Positions 37,754 through 51,400 of a stretch of DNA of 64,000 nt are shown piece by piece (position 1 is the stretch's first letter; each line of letters opens with the position of its first letter). The translations under genes and the position numbers were made by a program. Under the pieces are notes generated by a model that did no database searches, was not told where the DNA came from, and saw only the letters and a list, made by a program, of their open reading frames with translations. This DNA comes from Loxodes magnus (lineage: Eukaryota > Ciliophora > Karyorelictea > Loxodida > Loxodidae), in the NCBI GenBank assembly GCA_946699065.1, contig CAMPDV010000277.1, positions 209,001 through 273,000 on the forward strand. The letters run 5' to 3'.

Positions 37754-40700
37754 ATGTCTTATGCTAATTATGATTTAAAAAAGTAAAATAAAGAGGTTAA
37801 GAAATAAAAGGTATTAGAAGACTCAGTAGCAGCTTACAGTACTTAAATAAGATAATTTTACTCTTATACTCTTTTAATGTGATTTTATCCTTGAAAAGTA
37901 TGAAGGGATTGGCTTCCTCGGTTATTAGCAAGATTTAAATTTTTTTGATTTAATAGAACATTTTCATCACTCAAATTGTAGTAGGCTTTATTAACTAAAC
38001 TTCTATTATAAATTTAAGTAGCTAGCATTTATTAGTTTCATAAGTGATTAATAAAGTATTATAGTAGCACTATATAGATGGCATGAGTATTTAATAAAAT
38101 TGCTTATCTAAGCAAAGACTCTTATTTTATATGTATGACTATCATTTGAAGTTTAGATGCTTATAATACTTATACCTAAATAACTTAAATTATAACTATT
38201 TTAATTTTAGATTATTAAATTTTAGCAAAAATGTTTAAAGTTGAGGTACTAGTTATACTTATATCAGCAATCCAAAAAGCAATAACTATCTATTTCTTAA
38301 ATTTTCTAAGGGTACAATATAAAGCTATTTAGTTATATTAGTCTTTTTTATTAATAAAGTAAGCAGAAATTAATTATTAATTAAGTGCTTGTGAATTAAT
38401 TGTAAGAAGGGTATCAAATTTTAAATAGATCATATCAATTATTTTAAGTACTGCAAGCGACAAGGCACAAAGTAAGAAGCTGCTTCCAATTTTAATAAAA
38501 ATAAAAGAAAATAATAAGAAGCTGATAGAAAAATATTTTCAGGATCTATTGCAATTAAGAAGATAGACTGAATAGAAAAAATACTATAACTAAAGAGTGA
38601 AGCTCCTTATATCTAATAGATGTTTAACGAATTCAATAAAAAGTGACTGGGATTTGACCTATTGAAAAAGATTAAAAATAACAACCTAAAAATCACCAAG
38701 ACTTATTATAGACAAAATCCAAACAGATTTGAAGCTGATACTTATGCCTAACTTTAAACTTAAAAGTGGCTAACCTAAAAATGGCAGACCCACTATAATT
38801 AATTATTTATTTATTTTATTTATTTAAGCTATTAAATTTATCAAGGCCTTTGTTTGTGCTATTTTTAAAACTAATCCTTCCTACCTATCTTTGTCTTTTT
38901 TCTTATCTTCTTACTATTAAATTTGTTCTTTTAATTATAAAATTAATTTTTTTTTCTCTTTAGTTTTCTCAGTTTTTAAAGAATTTTTTCTGATGATACT
39001 TATAGAAAATTATATTCATTCCAAATCTTGCAGCTTTTTATTTAAATGAATGTTTTTACTTCGAAAACTCATTAAATATGATGATTGAAAAGAAGATAGA
39101 AAAGCTTATTATTACTAGAATAAAGCTTAATATAAGTTATTTCGTTCTCTAGCCAAATTATTTAAATTATTTTTCCTTTTTCAATTTATAATACACTTTA
39201 ACTATTTATCCTAGCATTCGTTTATATTTACTTTATTTTATTATTTTTTTATTACTAAGAGGCTATTAACAATATTGGAAGCTTTTATCAAGTAAAAAGT
39301 TCCATTTTTTCTTAAATTATGAGAACAAAAAAGAGTTTAGTAAAGAATTTTTAGATTATAGTGAAAATCTAAAAGAAAAAATACAAAATTTAAGTTAATG
39401 TACAGAAAGATTTTCATTGGTGCTAAAGTAATCACTTTTGTAGAATGCAAGAAATAGTTCTTGGTATTTTATTTGCAGCCTTTATAGGAAAGATTTATAA
39501 ATTAGCTTCCAAAGAAAATATCCTAAACATTAAGTAAGGACTAATTTAATTTTTTTAATGCTTGAAGCATGATTTCTATTAGTGTATATTAAAATATTAT
39601 TTCAGATTTTAAGCCATAACTTTTGAAATAAAATAGTTGAAAATCAAAAGTCTAATAAATATGTTCCAAAAATCTCTAGTAGCTTGTATAAAGCTCAATT
39701 TAATATTTATAAATCGCGTTTCTAACTTGTAAATCCTATTTTTTATAATTTATCAAAGGAAAATTTATTAGCATTAGTTATTGTAAGGTAAAGCTATTTC
39801 GCAAATTATCTAAAAACGCTTAATTTTGTATAAAAGAGGAACAAAAAGTTTTTTTTTTGAGTAAAGCATCTAAATTAGTTATTATCATAAATGAACTCCA
39901 ATTTAATTAACTTTTTGTCTAATAAAAACTTTAATTTTTATCCCCAAAGGCTCTGTTACATCACTAGATTTGATGCCATAAAAGTATTAAGATAGTCAGA
40001 AATTAAGATCTGATTTTTATTATTAATGAAAGCAAAATTATTAACTAATATCTCTTTGAAACTTAAGTAGTTAATTATAATTCTTTAAGTCTCTAGAAGA
40101 TTCTTGATTTATTTTTATAATAGAAATTTAAGTTATATATATGAATAACTATATATCTTATAGAAATAAAATAGAACTATCATCTCTATACCTCTAGTGT
40201 ATATATTAATTTTAGAATAAGAGTATTAATTTTATTTATGCATTAGACTTTAAATACATTCATTAAAGACAATTCTTGATAGCATATTTAAGTCGAGAAA
40301 ATAAAGAAAAATGAGCTATTTAATGAAGATTAATTTTGTATCGATAAACTTGTATTTGTCACAAGCATAAAATAACTTAGGTAGCTTATTCAGATTTCAA
40401 AACACTATTAACAATAAAATAAATAATATATTTATATTTATTTGCAAGAAAAAGGATTAATTTAAGAGAAATTAGTAAAATAACTAGAGAAAATGCTTTC
40501 TTAAATGCAGCTTTCTATTTTCTCTTTTGCTTGAATATCACAAATCATCAATTAATTATGCTCATAAAATGATTTATATAGTGTTTTAAACTTTTAATTA
40601 AGGTAGTTTGTTTAATTATATCATACAAGCTCCTTTTTGATATATGCTTTTGCTTATATCAGGATTCTTCTATCTTTATTTTAGTTTATTTTTATACTAT

Positions 40701-43700
40701 TCGATTTATTTTATTCTTCTATATATGAAAACTACGCTTTAAATACAGTTACAAACGAAATATTGACTTTTTTGTCTATTTTATGAAAAAATACAAGAAA
40801 TAATAAATTTATTAAATTTATGGTTGAGAAATCAACACAAAGAGAAATTAAAATAATAAGGAAAAAGCTATTAATTATAGAATTTGTTGAGCAAGAATAG
40901 CAGTGGGACTAATAAGAATCTTTACAAGTTTAGACTAATATCAGGATAAATAGAACTAAATTATGAGACTTTAACTATTTAAAATCCTATTATATACATT
41001 TTTATTTTTTAAAGATTATAATGTAAATAACTCAGCTGACTCACTGTCCATAAGATTTAATTTATTAATTAAAAATTAATTTTAAGTTTTATAACCAATT
41101 AAGCATTAAATAGCTTTAAAAATAAATTAATAGACTTAAATAATTAAAATAAGTATTAGCATCTGGTGAATTCTTAGTCACTCCAGTTTCAAATAACTTT
41201 TATAATAAAGAATTAATTTTTAGTCTAAATGGAGGTTTCTTTGAAAAATTAATTAGTTAATAGGTTTCCAATTTTTTACTATTGCATGTAATTTCTCTTT
41301 GCTTCTATTATTTAAACTTTATTAAAAGTTATTTATTTTTTGTTTGCTAAATTTAATTTTCACTCTTTTCATCACAAGCTTAAATTCTAGTTTTCTCTAG
41401 AGATATTTGAATGGAATACTTTTAAGTATTTAATGTAGAATGGAAAAATATATGAATAGTTCTAGAAATTGTAATTAACTTTTCTTATTTTAGTTTTAAG
41501 TTTAATTTCTATATAAAAGGAAAGAATAATCAGATGCTTAAATTACTACTCTCTATTTTTATTTAATGCTTTTGCATTTAAGTATTGCTTATTCCTATAT
41601 CCAATACATTCCTATCTTTTATTAAATTAGTTTAAAATTAATAATTACACTTCTATTAAATAATTAATAGTTTGGTAGTTGTATAAAGGAAATATAAAAA
41701 GCATATAATTAAAATAATAAAAGGCTAGTAGATATAAGGATAATTTTACTATTTCAATCAGATAAGAGATTACTTACTGAGCTAATTACTAATAATAGTC
41801 AACCAATCTATTTTGTTATTGAAGAATGAATCTAAGATAATGCAATCAGATCAGTGCAAAAAATTACTGTTTAATTTTGAAGTTTTAAACAATAGATAAA
41901 GATTATTTGATATTAATAACTATAAAATGTAAAAACCTATTGCATAAATTGAAAATTTAGGTTATAAAAGATTCTTTAGTATAATCTTTGGTAGACATTT
42001 ATGAGCATAACTCTAGATAAAATATTAGTTAAAATCTAGAAAATTATAAAAATACTGGAAATGCTAACTTAAAATTCTGAATAAGCAGAATAGTAGTAGA
42101 TTATAGTAAAGAAGCAAGAGCTTAGAATTAAAAAAGCTAACTTATTTATTCTTAAATTTAGACATAAAGGAATTTCAAGTGAAATATATAAATTTTGAAA
42201 GATCATGAGTAAGAAATTTTATAGCTTTATTACTTATTTAGCGATTGAAAGCAGAAATATAGCTATAAAAAATTATAAAATGAAGAAAAAATTATGGAAA
42301 AAGATTGGAGGATCAAGTTATCAAGATATATTAAAGCTTCAAAAGTAATCTTAATGTCCAAATGTGTATTAACGGAAAATTAACTTAATATCTTAGATAA
42401 ATCAAAACTAAATAAAATTACAAGTTTAGTTATTTAAAGACAAAGATATCAAATGGAAATAAAATGAAAACCTTGAGGTATATAAAATATATATAGCATG
42501 GCAGATTAAATTAGCGAAATACGAAATACATAAAAATCTAGAATATATGCAGGCTGTTGAAAAGAAATAAATAAAATCTAAAAAATTTCGCAAAAAACCT
42601 TGAAAAAATCTACTTATCACTACATTTTAAAACACAGAAAGAAATAAATTTAAAAGGTATGAAAAGAAGATGATTAAAAATTGAGTGTAGCTGTAATGGT
42701 AAACAATACCATATAAACGAGAGGAAACAGTAATGATTTTAAAGCATGGAAAGTATAAACTGGTTATTTTCTAAAAAATTTAAAGTGATATTATGAAAAT
42801 TAAGAGTTATAAACTAAATAAAAATATTTAGTTAGTCTCTTATCTAAAAAGAAATTAAAGAATTGCATAGAAAGCTAATATTTAAGTTAATTTTATCTAA
42901 TATAAATATCTATCAATAAATAAATTTTAAACTTTGGAAATCATAAAGGCATATTATTATATTTGAACTAGCAAATTTAAAAATTTTAAGAGAAATAAAA
43001 GTTCTAAATAGTTGAAATTTAAAATAAAATGTAAAATTTCTAAAAAATTATGAAGGAAAGAATAAGTAATTTAGAATATATAAAAATTGATAGAATCTTA
43101 AAAATTAAAAAAGCATAGTAATATTATAAAAAGAAATAAAGAAAAAAATATAAAAAAATAAAATATTTAAAAACATATTAAAACAGAATTAAATTTTCAA
43201 ACTTTAATTTTAAGATAATTTTTAAAATGTTGAGAGTAAATTTATAAATAATAAGCATCAGCTTTAACTTCCAAAGAGAATCAATTTAAATATACTATAA
43301 CTGGTGCATTGTTTATAAAATTTCCATTTCTCATAATTAATTTTATATTAAAAATTCTATTTGTTTTACATCCATTAAACATCTTACAAAAATAAGTTTT
43401 AATTTTGATTTAAGAATTATATAAGTAGTTATTAATAACTATTAAACATTTTCTTTATCTCATGCTTACATAAATAGCTTAATGAAATCATTTTAAATAA
43501 ATTTTTAAGCATATCTTAAATCTCTCTATCTTTTCAAGTAATTTGATGCTAATAGAGATACAAAAAGATTAAATTCAAAATTTTAATTTCAGTTTTTCTG
43601 GAATAAAACCAGCATCTCTTCGTTCTTTGTAATTGAAATTAATTAATTTAAATTGTAGATATGCTCCTATCTCTATTTTAATAATACGATTTATTAAATG

Positions 43701-45861
43701 GGTGGGGTACTACTAGCAAATCATATTTAAATTTTGATATTAATACCCTTGATTTAAATATTATACTATTTGATTAAAGTTAAATCTTTGAGCTTTAATA
43801 AAAGGAAAAACCTTAAATTTTTCTTTGATGATTAAATAGAACTTTACATTGCTCTTCCTTATTTTATTTTACATCAAATAACTAGTTACCTCTATTAAAA
43901 TAGCTATATACTAAAATTAATTTTCTAGAATCCCTAATTTAGGGATTATTTATTAAGCAACTTATCAAAATAATTCTCATCTTTTAAATAAATAAAATCT
44001 TTTAAAATTCAAGGGAAATTGCTTGTAATAGCATTGCAATATTTTCTTTTAGTTATAAATTTCTCTAAATTTCCTTTTTCTATTAAATAACTAGGTTTTA
44101 AGTTTTGTGGACTTTTGTAATTTCAAACCCATCATTTTAGTATAAATCTACATAGAATTTTCCAACTTGCTATTTTTAACTTTTTTCGTATTATCTATCT
44201 GCTATTGATATTTATTATCTAAGCACTTTATTTTATTTAATATTATGTCTTAAAGGTATTACTAACACTGCATATAAATAGCTTAAATGTAAATCAATGG
44301 TATAAACACTTTCTCTATAGTCAGATTAAAAAAATTTCAATGATTCCTTTAAAAAACTTATAAATTTATTTTTAGGCTATTTTCAACTATAGCTAAAGCA
44401 TTTTATCTTGCTTTTTTAAGAAAGAAACCTGCAATTATAACTTTTATTGCTTTATATATTCTATAAATTTTAGGGGAAAAATCTTATTCTAAAGGATTTA
44501 TAATACTGTTTTTCTTCAGTCTAATTTAAGCTGAAGCTTATAATTTTAACTCTGCTTTGAAATAAAAACTAGATAATAACTTAATAATAAACACTTTTCA
44601 TGGAGGCCCAGCATTGTCTTATTATAAAGGTTTAAGAAACTTTTTTGATTTAACTAATTTTCTATAAGTTTGCTTATTGATATATCAGTATAATTTTATT
44701 CTAGCATCTTCTGATTTATTTTCCTTCAACAATATTTTCTGTTTTTATTTCTTAAAATTCAATTTTGTAATCATTTCTATCATTTAGCTATATAATAAAA
44801 TTAATGTGGACAACTAAATAAAAATAGCACATAATTAGAAAAGCTAGATTGCAATTACATTATTGAATTTAAGTTCCTTCTCGTTCTTTTATTTTACTCT
44901 AATGGTTTTTAAGTTAAATTATAGTGAAAATCATATAGCTTAAATAAGATATTTATTACCTTTCTATTTTAGTAAAGAAAATATTATGCTTCAAATTAAA
45001 CAGTTCAAATAATGAAATTATTAGATCAGAATCTATATTAAAAGGTAAAAGAGAAGGGGAAAGAAACTTAGTTTATTTGTAAGAGTAAAACTAAACTATT
45101 TTATAAATTTAAAGGCTTTCCAGAAAGTAAATGCTTAGGTAAAAGCTTAAATAAAACGTGAGAATCAAAATAAATAGTAAAGATTCTAAAAATAAGCATA
45201 AATAAATTTTCAAGATATGATTCTAAATAAAATTATTGGTTTTCATGTTTCGGGGAAAAATAAACTTTGTTTGGTAAAAATTTAAAATTCTTTCGAATTT
45301 CTTACAAAATTATGAAAGAACACATGGAACAAATTTAAATTAAGTCACATATATAAGAAAAACTAAACTCAAAATTCAATTTATAAAAAGAACTGGAAAA
45401 TTTTTTAATTGATACGGAAAGGAGAATAGAGAAGACTTCTATAATAAAAAAATGCAAAAATAAATTAGAACTTAAAATTTAGAAAGATAATAAAAAATAA
45501 TCTAGCAACTAGATAAAATTTTTTATTTAGGTATATTAAAAAAAATTAAATTCTATCAGAAAAGATAAAAAAGATCTAGCTGAAGCAAATATAGTTTCAT
45601 CATCTATATTTAATAGCTAGAAGTTAAGAAATCATATATAAAATTGATTATTTTATTGTTAATAATATTAAAAATATATTATAAGCGAAATTAGTTTAAA
45701 AAATCTGCTAGTTTAAAGTTTTTAATCAAGATAAAATTGATTTAATATAAAAATTCTTTTAACCTTCAAATTTTTTCTTTTCTTTTAATCTTCAGAAATT
45801 TGTTGTGCTTTTTCTTAAACATCTTTTAATTCCTTTACTTCTTTTTAATTTGTACTGCTGA
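37754..45861 (+). CDS. Candidate giant multi-pass membrane protein gene, about 2690 aa
   Basis: Exons are 37754-37810, 37833-38055 and 38078-about 45861. Two 22-nt GT...AG introns join three frames into a coherent N-terminus: MSYANYDLKKQNKEVKKQK, then LILFQCDFILEKYEGIGFLG, then NYNYFNFRLLNFSKN. The third exon keeps one frame for 7.7 kb, alternating hydrophobic segments (LCLCYFQNQSFLPIFVFFLI; LYFYLMLLHLSIAYSYIQYI) with Lys/Gln-rich helical stretches, and TGA as Trp. A CX4C...HX6C-like cluster lies near 38386-38475. Large size and scattered membrane segments recall ciliate TmcB/PAS-type proteins, but that is only a resemblance. The end is uncertain: the next in-frame TGA (45859) would overlap the convergent gene E by about 96 nt, and an earlier in-frame TGA is at 45313. 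Confidence 0.5.
37811..37832 (+). other. 22-nt intron 1 of the giant membrane protein gene
   Basis: GTATTAGAAG...GCAG, 22 nt, lies after 19 codons. Its removal shifts frame 2 to frame 0 at a codon boundary. The reading before and after is protein-like only in those frames. Confidence 0.5.
38056..38077 (+). other. 22-nt intron 2 of the giant membrane protein gene
   Basis: GTATTATAG...TATATAG, 22 nt. Removal moves the reading from frame 0 to frame 1, the frame then kept for 7.7 kb. Confidence 0.45.
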
Positions 45862-48800
45862 AATAGTAACATTCTATAAAGTGCTCCAGTTTTCTTGATC
45901 ATCTTACTTGTAATTTTATGATTCTTACCCCTTAAATAAATTTTCATTAATTTATTGCTCTAAGATCTCTTTCTTAGACTGTATTTCTCCCTGATTTATA
46001 CTTATATCTTTTTTATCTTATAACTATAAGCTTTAATTTGATAAGTTTTAGGAGTTTTATAAATCGTAAGTTACGATATCTTAAGTTTAATTTAGATTTT
46101 AAGATAAGTTTACTTATTAAGCACTTTGCACTTTCTTTAGAGATCTTCACTACTTTATAAGGTTTCTGATATTTACTATCAAAACTATTATAGAAGTAGT
46201 AAATATAAATCCACTTGAAGAGTAAACAACTAAATATCCTATAAAAACAGCTTAATCATCATCTTCAGGTTTCAGTTGACTGTTATGTTGTAAGTCATTA
46301 AAATAGAAGTTAATCATATAAAGGATGATTAAGAAAGCTTCAACCAGGCATTCAAAGTAATTATACTTGATAGCATCATAAGGCTTGTATATTACTAAGA
46401 ATAGTATTCATAATACACATAGCATAGAAGTTATTACTATTTATGCTTCAGCATAGTCTATCAAAACTATCAGCTCTATTGCTAAGATATATCTTCTTAT
46501 TAGAAACAAAGGATAATAAATAGCTACTTTATCTGGATTAAAACCCTAAAAAAAGACATTATAGTTTTTCTTAACAAGCTCGTATTTTTCCTATCTCTCT
46601 TGATTTTCTGTAATTGATTGAAGTTTAGCAAGTTGATATAATGAATAAACTCTTTTAGAGCAAGTAATTATAATTGATATCTAAAACCACTATATAATTA
46701 AATACTTACCATACTAATAAAAGTAAACAATAAGCTTACACTTTCAAGGACATCACTAAAGTCTAAGTAATAAATCTATATGAAAATAGCAAAATTTAAG
46801 CTTAAGTTGTAAGATAAATAGAAGTTTATCAAACCTCTATAATGAAAATAGTATTTAAGCTTCTAAAATAATCCTATTGTTTAGAAAACTTTACTTAGCA
46901 AACAAGAAATAAAATTCATAAAATAAACAAAAGAAAGAATTACTAAAGGACTGATTGCATTAGCTAAGAACATATAACTCTTATAATTAAGCTATTTTCA
47001 TATATCTTTGTTAATAAGCATTATTTATCAGTCTATGTCAAAAAAGTTAACATTAAGTCCAAAAGGAATTTTAAATTTAAAGTTAGAGAAGTAGTAGTTA
47101 TTAAGGTTATCAGGTCTAGGAACACTAATATAAGCATTTATCATAATCATTTAAGTGATAAAAGTTACATATCAAAATCCTTGTATTTAATTATACTAAA
47201 TAGTAGTACTAGCAGAAGTTTACCAAGATAGAATAAGAATTATAAGCTAGAACCAAAAAATAAAGTTTCCCGTAAAATCAATTATCCAATGAATAATATC
47301 AGAAACATTTTCCTCATTTTATTTTTATTTTTATTTTTAATAATTAGTTAATTCTTCATTTTAATCTTGGCTTGTTTGGTTATTTTAATTACATTTCTAT
47401 ATAATTTGTTGCATGGCTTATAAGTTTTCTGGGCATTTTTTGCAATCTTTATAAGTTTAGTTATTTATGCATTCTTAGCAGATCTTAAGGCTTTCACAAT
47501 CTAAGCATGTCTAATTTATCTAAAATTAATTTTCTTAACATTTGCTAGCACATTTAGATGTTTCATTTTAAAAGATCATCAAATAATTTTCTTAGCATTT
47601 TAAACAATTTTCTTCATTTTCAGCACATTATTCACAATTTTATATCCTTTAATTGCATTTAATGCAAGTCAAGTTGTTCTCTTTATAAGTTTAACTGGGA
47701 CATTTATCTACACAATTTTAGTCGAAAAGGTAAAAAGGTTTTAAACATTTAAGACAGTTTTTACCGTCCAAAGAACATTAATCACAGTTCTATATTTTTT
47801 AATTGCATTTCTAACATGTAAAATTATCCACGAAGTAAGTTTAGTTAGGACATTTCTCTACACAATTATCTTCAAATAGTATAAAAGGTTCTTAGCACTT
47901 AAGACATTTTTCTCCGTTTTCGGAACATGAATCACATTTTTAAATATTTTAATTGCATTTTATACAAATCAAGTTATTAACCTAATATGTTTAGTCAGGA
48001 CATCTCTCTACACAATTATTTTCAAGTAATAAAAAAGACTTCTGACATTTAAGACATTTTTCTCCATTTTCGGAACATTAATCGCAATTCTATATCGATT
48101 AATCGCACGTGAAATTGATTACTTAATTAGTTTAATTAGAATATTACTCTAAGCATTTATCTTCAAATAGTATAAAGGGATCTTAACACTTAAGACATTT
48201 TTCTCCATTTTCGGAACATTAATCACAGTTTGCTAACTTTTAGTTGCATTTGATACAAATCAAGTTATTAACAAAATAGGTTTAGTTAGGACATTTCTCT
48301 ACGCAATTATCTTCAAATAGTATAAAGGGATCTTAACACTTAAGACATTTTTCTCCGTTCTCAGAACATGAATCACAGTTTGTTAACTTTTAGTTGCACT
48401 TGATGCAAACGAAATCATTTACAAAGTAGGTTTAGTTAGGACATTTCTCTACGCAATTATCTTCAAATAGTATAAAGGGATCTTAACACTTAAGACATTT
48501 TTCTCCATTTCCAGTGCATTAATCACAGTTCTAAAGTTTTTAGTTGCATTTGATGCAAACGAAATCATTTACAAAGTAGGTTTAGTTAGGACATTTCTCT
48601 ACACAATTATCTTCAAATAGTATAAAGGGTTCTTAACACTCAAGACATTTTTCTCCATTTCCAGTGCATTAATCACAGTTCTAAAGTTTTTAATTGCATT
48701 TCTAACATGTAAAATTATCCACGAAGTGAGTTTATTTAGGACATTTCTCTACACAATTATCTTCAAATAGTATAAAAGGTTCTTAACACTTAAGACATTT

Positions 48801-50450
48801 TTCTCCATTTCCAGTGCATTAATCACAGTTCTAAAGTTTTTAGTTGCATTTGATGCAATTAAAATTGTTTACATAATATGTTTAATCAGGACATAATTAT
48901 ATACATCTATTATCAAGTAGGATAAACGTTACTAAACACTCTTTACAAGTTTCTCCATTTACGTCACATTTTTTACAATTTTTTATTTTATTATCACATG
49001 CTATGCATTCCATTTTTTCTTATGAAAAGAAAAGTTCTTCTTATATGCATTAAGTACATTTCTTTATATTTTAATCACATTCTCTACAGTTTTTTATTAC
49101 TTCTTCACAAGATTAGCAAATTCCATCTTAATCATAATCTTACTCATATTGCTCACATTAAAGTTAGCAATTGTTATTTGTTAATTTTAAGGCATAAGCA
49201 TTCTCACATTAATAACAAGTATTTCCATCTTAAGAACATCTTGTACAATTTTTTATTGAGTTAGAGCATTATTTACATTACTGATCTTTAAGATAATATC
49301 CTTATTCACATACTAAACACTCCACATCACTACAGCTCTAGCAGTTACTTCACTATTCTTAGCAAGCTTAGCATATTCCATCTTAGTCTGAATCTTATTC
49401 ATTACTTTAGCATTAATCTAAGCATTACTTATTTGTAAGCTTTTTACCGTTCTGGCATTTTATGCAGGCAGAGTTGTTGCAATTTATGCAAAATTAGTCA
49501 TAATCTAGACAAGAAAAGCATTGATCATTAAGTATATAGAATTAGTCTTAGCATTTAAAGCAAATATTACCCAGTTGATTACACTCTTCGCATTTAGATA
49601 TAGAGGCATTACAAAAATCACAGTAATTATTATTATCACTATCTTATTAAGTAATAGGGCAAGCTTAGCTGCAAACGCTTTCTTTAGTAATTTTTGATGC
49701 ACACATACATATATCACTCTGAAGTGTTCAATTCTGGTAGCATTGTAAGCAATTATTTGCATTAAATCCATTACATTTGGAACAATTAGCATTGCATTAT
49801 AATGATGGCATAGAAGTAAATCCTTGATAAGGTTGATTAAGAATAGTTAGCCAATCTTATGTTAAATAAAATAAATCTTTATAGTATCTTAAAGAGTAAA
49901 CATATCCTCTAAAGTTATAGCTCTATTTAAAACTTCCCTAATAAATAAAAGATGCTAAGCTAAATACTAATAAGCTACTAAAGTTTTAAGCTTAAGATAT
50001 TATCTAGTTTTATAACTAGGAATGTGTCATATAAAAGCTTATTTATCCGCTTTATTTTGAGGAGACACCTACAAATACTCAAATATTGCTAGTCTAAGCA
50101 ATTTTATAGGTGAGCATCTCGCTAACTTTATTCTTCCACATTTATACTCTAAAAATAGTTTTTTTTTCCTTATTATCCTAGATTAAAACAAGCTCATAGT
50201 AATTATTGATGTCTTTGAAAGCATTAAAAAATATGCCTAAGCTCTCACTTAAATCAAACTTCAGCCAAGAGGAAACACTAAATTAGCTTTGCTTAGAAGG
50301 ATCATAACTATAATATGAAAATTTCTGAAATTTAGCTGGATTATTAGGAGAAATAAAAGTTGGGCTATTAGGGTTTAAGATATCAAAGAAATTTAATGCT
50401 TTCACTTAGGTAAAAAGTATTAACAGCGTCGCTCAAAAGATTGCTGACAT
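45766..50450 (-). CDS. Gene E: Cys-rich repeat multi-pass membrane protein, intact
   Basis: Predicted 1554 aa from exons 50450-46710 and 46689-45766. The ATG matches gene A's start (MSAIFWATLLILFTQVKA signal peptide, then FFDILNPN). Residues about 20-215 form the family's N-terminal domain. Residues about 218-1015 are CX2C-rich units; from about 48870 to 47600 there are some eight units of about 50 aa with very similar DNA (NGEKCLKC..PFILFEDNCV.KCP). The membrane region then starts with the family block PRPDNLNNYYFSNFKFKIPF, followed by a 20-nt intron and a basic tail ending at TGA 45766-45768. It has more Cys units than gene A, so unit number varies between paralogues. Gln is mostly TAA/TAG and Trp often TGA. 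It converges with the large gene upstream in coordinates. A slightly different C-terminal frame after about 45900 is also plausible. Confidence 0.85.
46690..46709 (-). other. 20-nt intron of gene E
   Basis: Minus strand GTAAGTATTTAATTATATAG, 20 nt, at the same codon (after ISM) as gene A's 19-nt intron. Removal brings start and stop into the same frame. Confidence 0.9.
47600..48870 (-). repeat. 150-bp-period Cys-rich repeat array in gene E
   Basis: Successive units of about 150 bp share long identical runs (for example AAATAGTATAAAGGGATCTTA on the plus strand recurs). Each codes a CX2C-bearing unit of about 50 aa. The same period as in gene C indicates a common repeat ancestor. Confidence 0.85.
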
Positions 50451-51400
50451 TTTTCAATAAATTTAAGTTAAAGGCATAAGTTTAAAATTTAAGTCTATAA
50501 ATAAAATTCATCATAGCCTCTTTCAATTATTATAAGCTTCCTCTATTTCATAATTCCAAGAATAAAAATATAGATAGTTGGTATTCCATTTGAAGTATAC
50601 TTAGACTTAGCATAAAATGAATGGTCTTGAATACTATAATTTTATTATAATTCTATCTGTATACATCTAGTAATAATGCTATAATATTACTATAACTATA
50701 TATGAAATTAAATTCTGCTTAAGTCTAAGAAAATTCTTTATTTACTCATTTTAGGTTTACTCAAGCTATAATAATTTTTCATCATATACTGCTACTAAAA
50801 TTGAATAGGGAAATTTATCTTTCAGTTGGAGTTGCAAGATATGCTAAGATGTAATGAACATTATTTTTTGGTGATTGATTTCAACTTTGTAAAGGTTAGA
50901 TAATAATAGTTAAACTTAATCTATTTAATTAGATTTAGTGAATACGAGTTCCCTTTAATAGCAGCTTTCTTTTAATAATTTTAGAGTATGCCGCTTTAAT
51001 ACCAACCCAGTTCAGTTTTTATTTGGTTTATCCTAAAATTTTAAAATCGATTCAATTTTTTCCTTCATAAGATATTCTTAGATCAAGTTAAATGGGATAA
51101 AAGTAAAAGAGTCATAGTTATGAGCAGATTTAGGAATGTTTTCAAGAGTAGTTTGTTGCTAAAAGGTTTAGAAAAAGAAATTAATTAATGCTTACTAAAT
51201 TAATTGAAGATCTAGGAAAATACTAAAATTCGACTAAGTTCATATTTAGAAGATACTATAATTTCAGCACTTTGCAATGATAAAGCTAGCATCTGCTGAT
51301 AAATGACGTAAATAAGCAGGCAAAGAATTCTTTTAGAAAAAATTGATTTTTAACTAAGATACGTTTTTCATTTTGAAGCAGTAGAATTAAATTAAGACGG
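50451..51400 (-). pseudogene. Coding-like relic upstream of gene E
   Basis: Minus-strand reading gives protein-like stretches (EGKNWIDFKILGQTKQKLNW, VGIKAAYSKIIKRKLLLKG; in another frame QLEQTQNEQIKNFLRLKQN) with degraded counterparts in copy 1 at about 9150-9800. Frame changes suggest decay. No family recognised. It also contains the upstream region of gene E, in which no promoter motif was recognised. Confidence 0.3.

Noticed and set aside
49505..49792. Minus-strand ORF of 95 aa under the standard code
   Set aside because: Same strand as gene E but in the wrong frame; the correct frame, with TAA/TAG=Q, gives the CX2C units.
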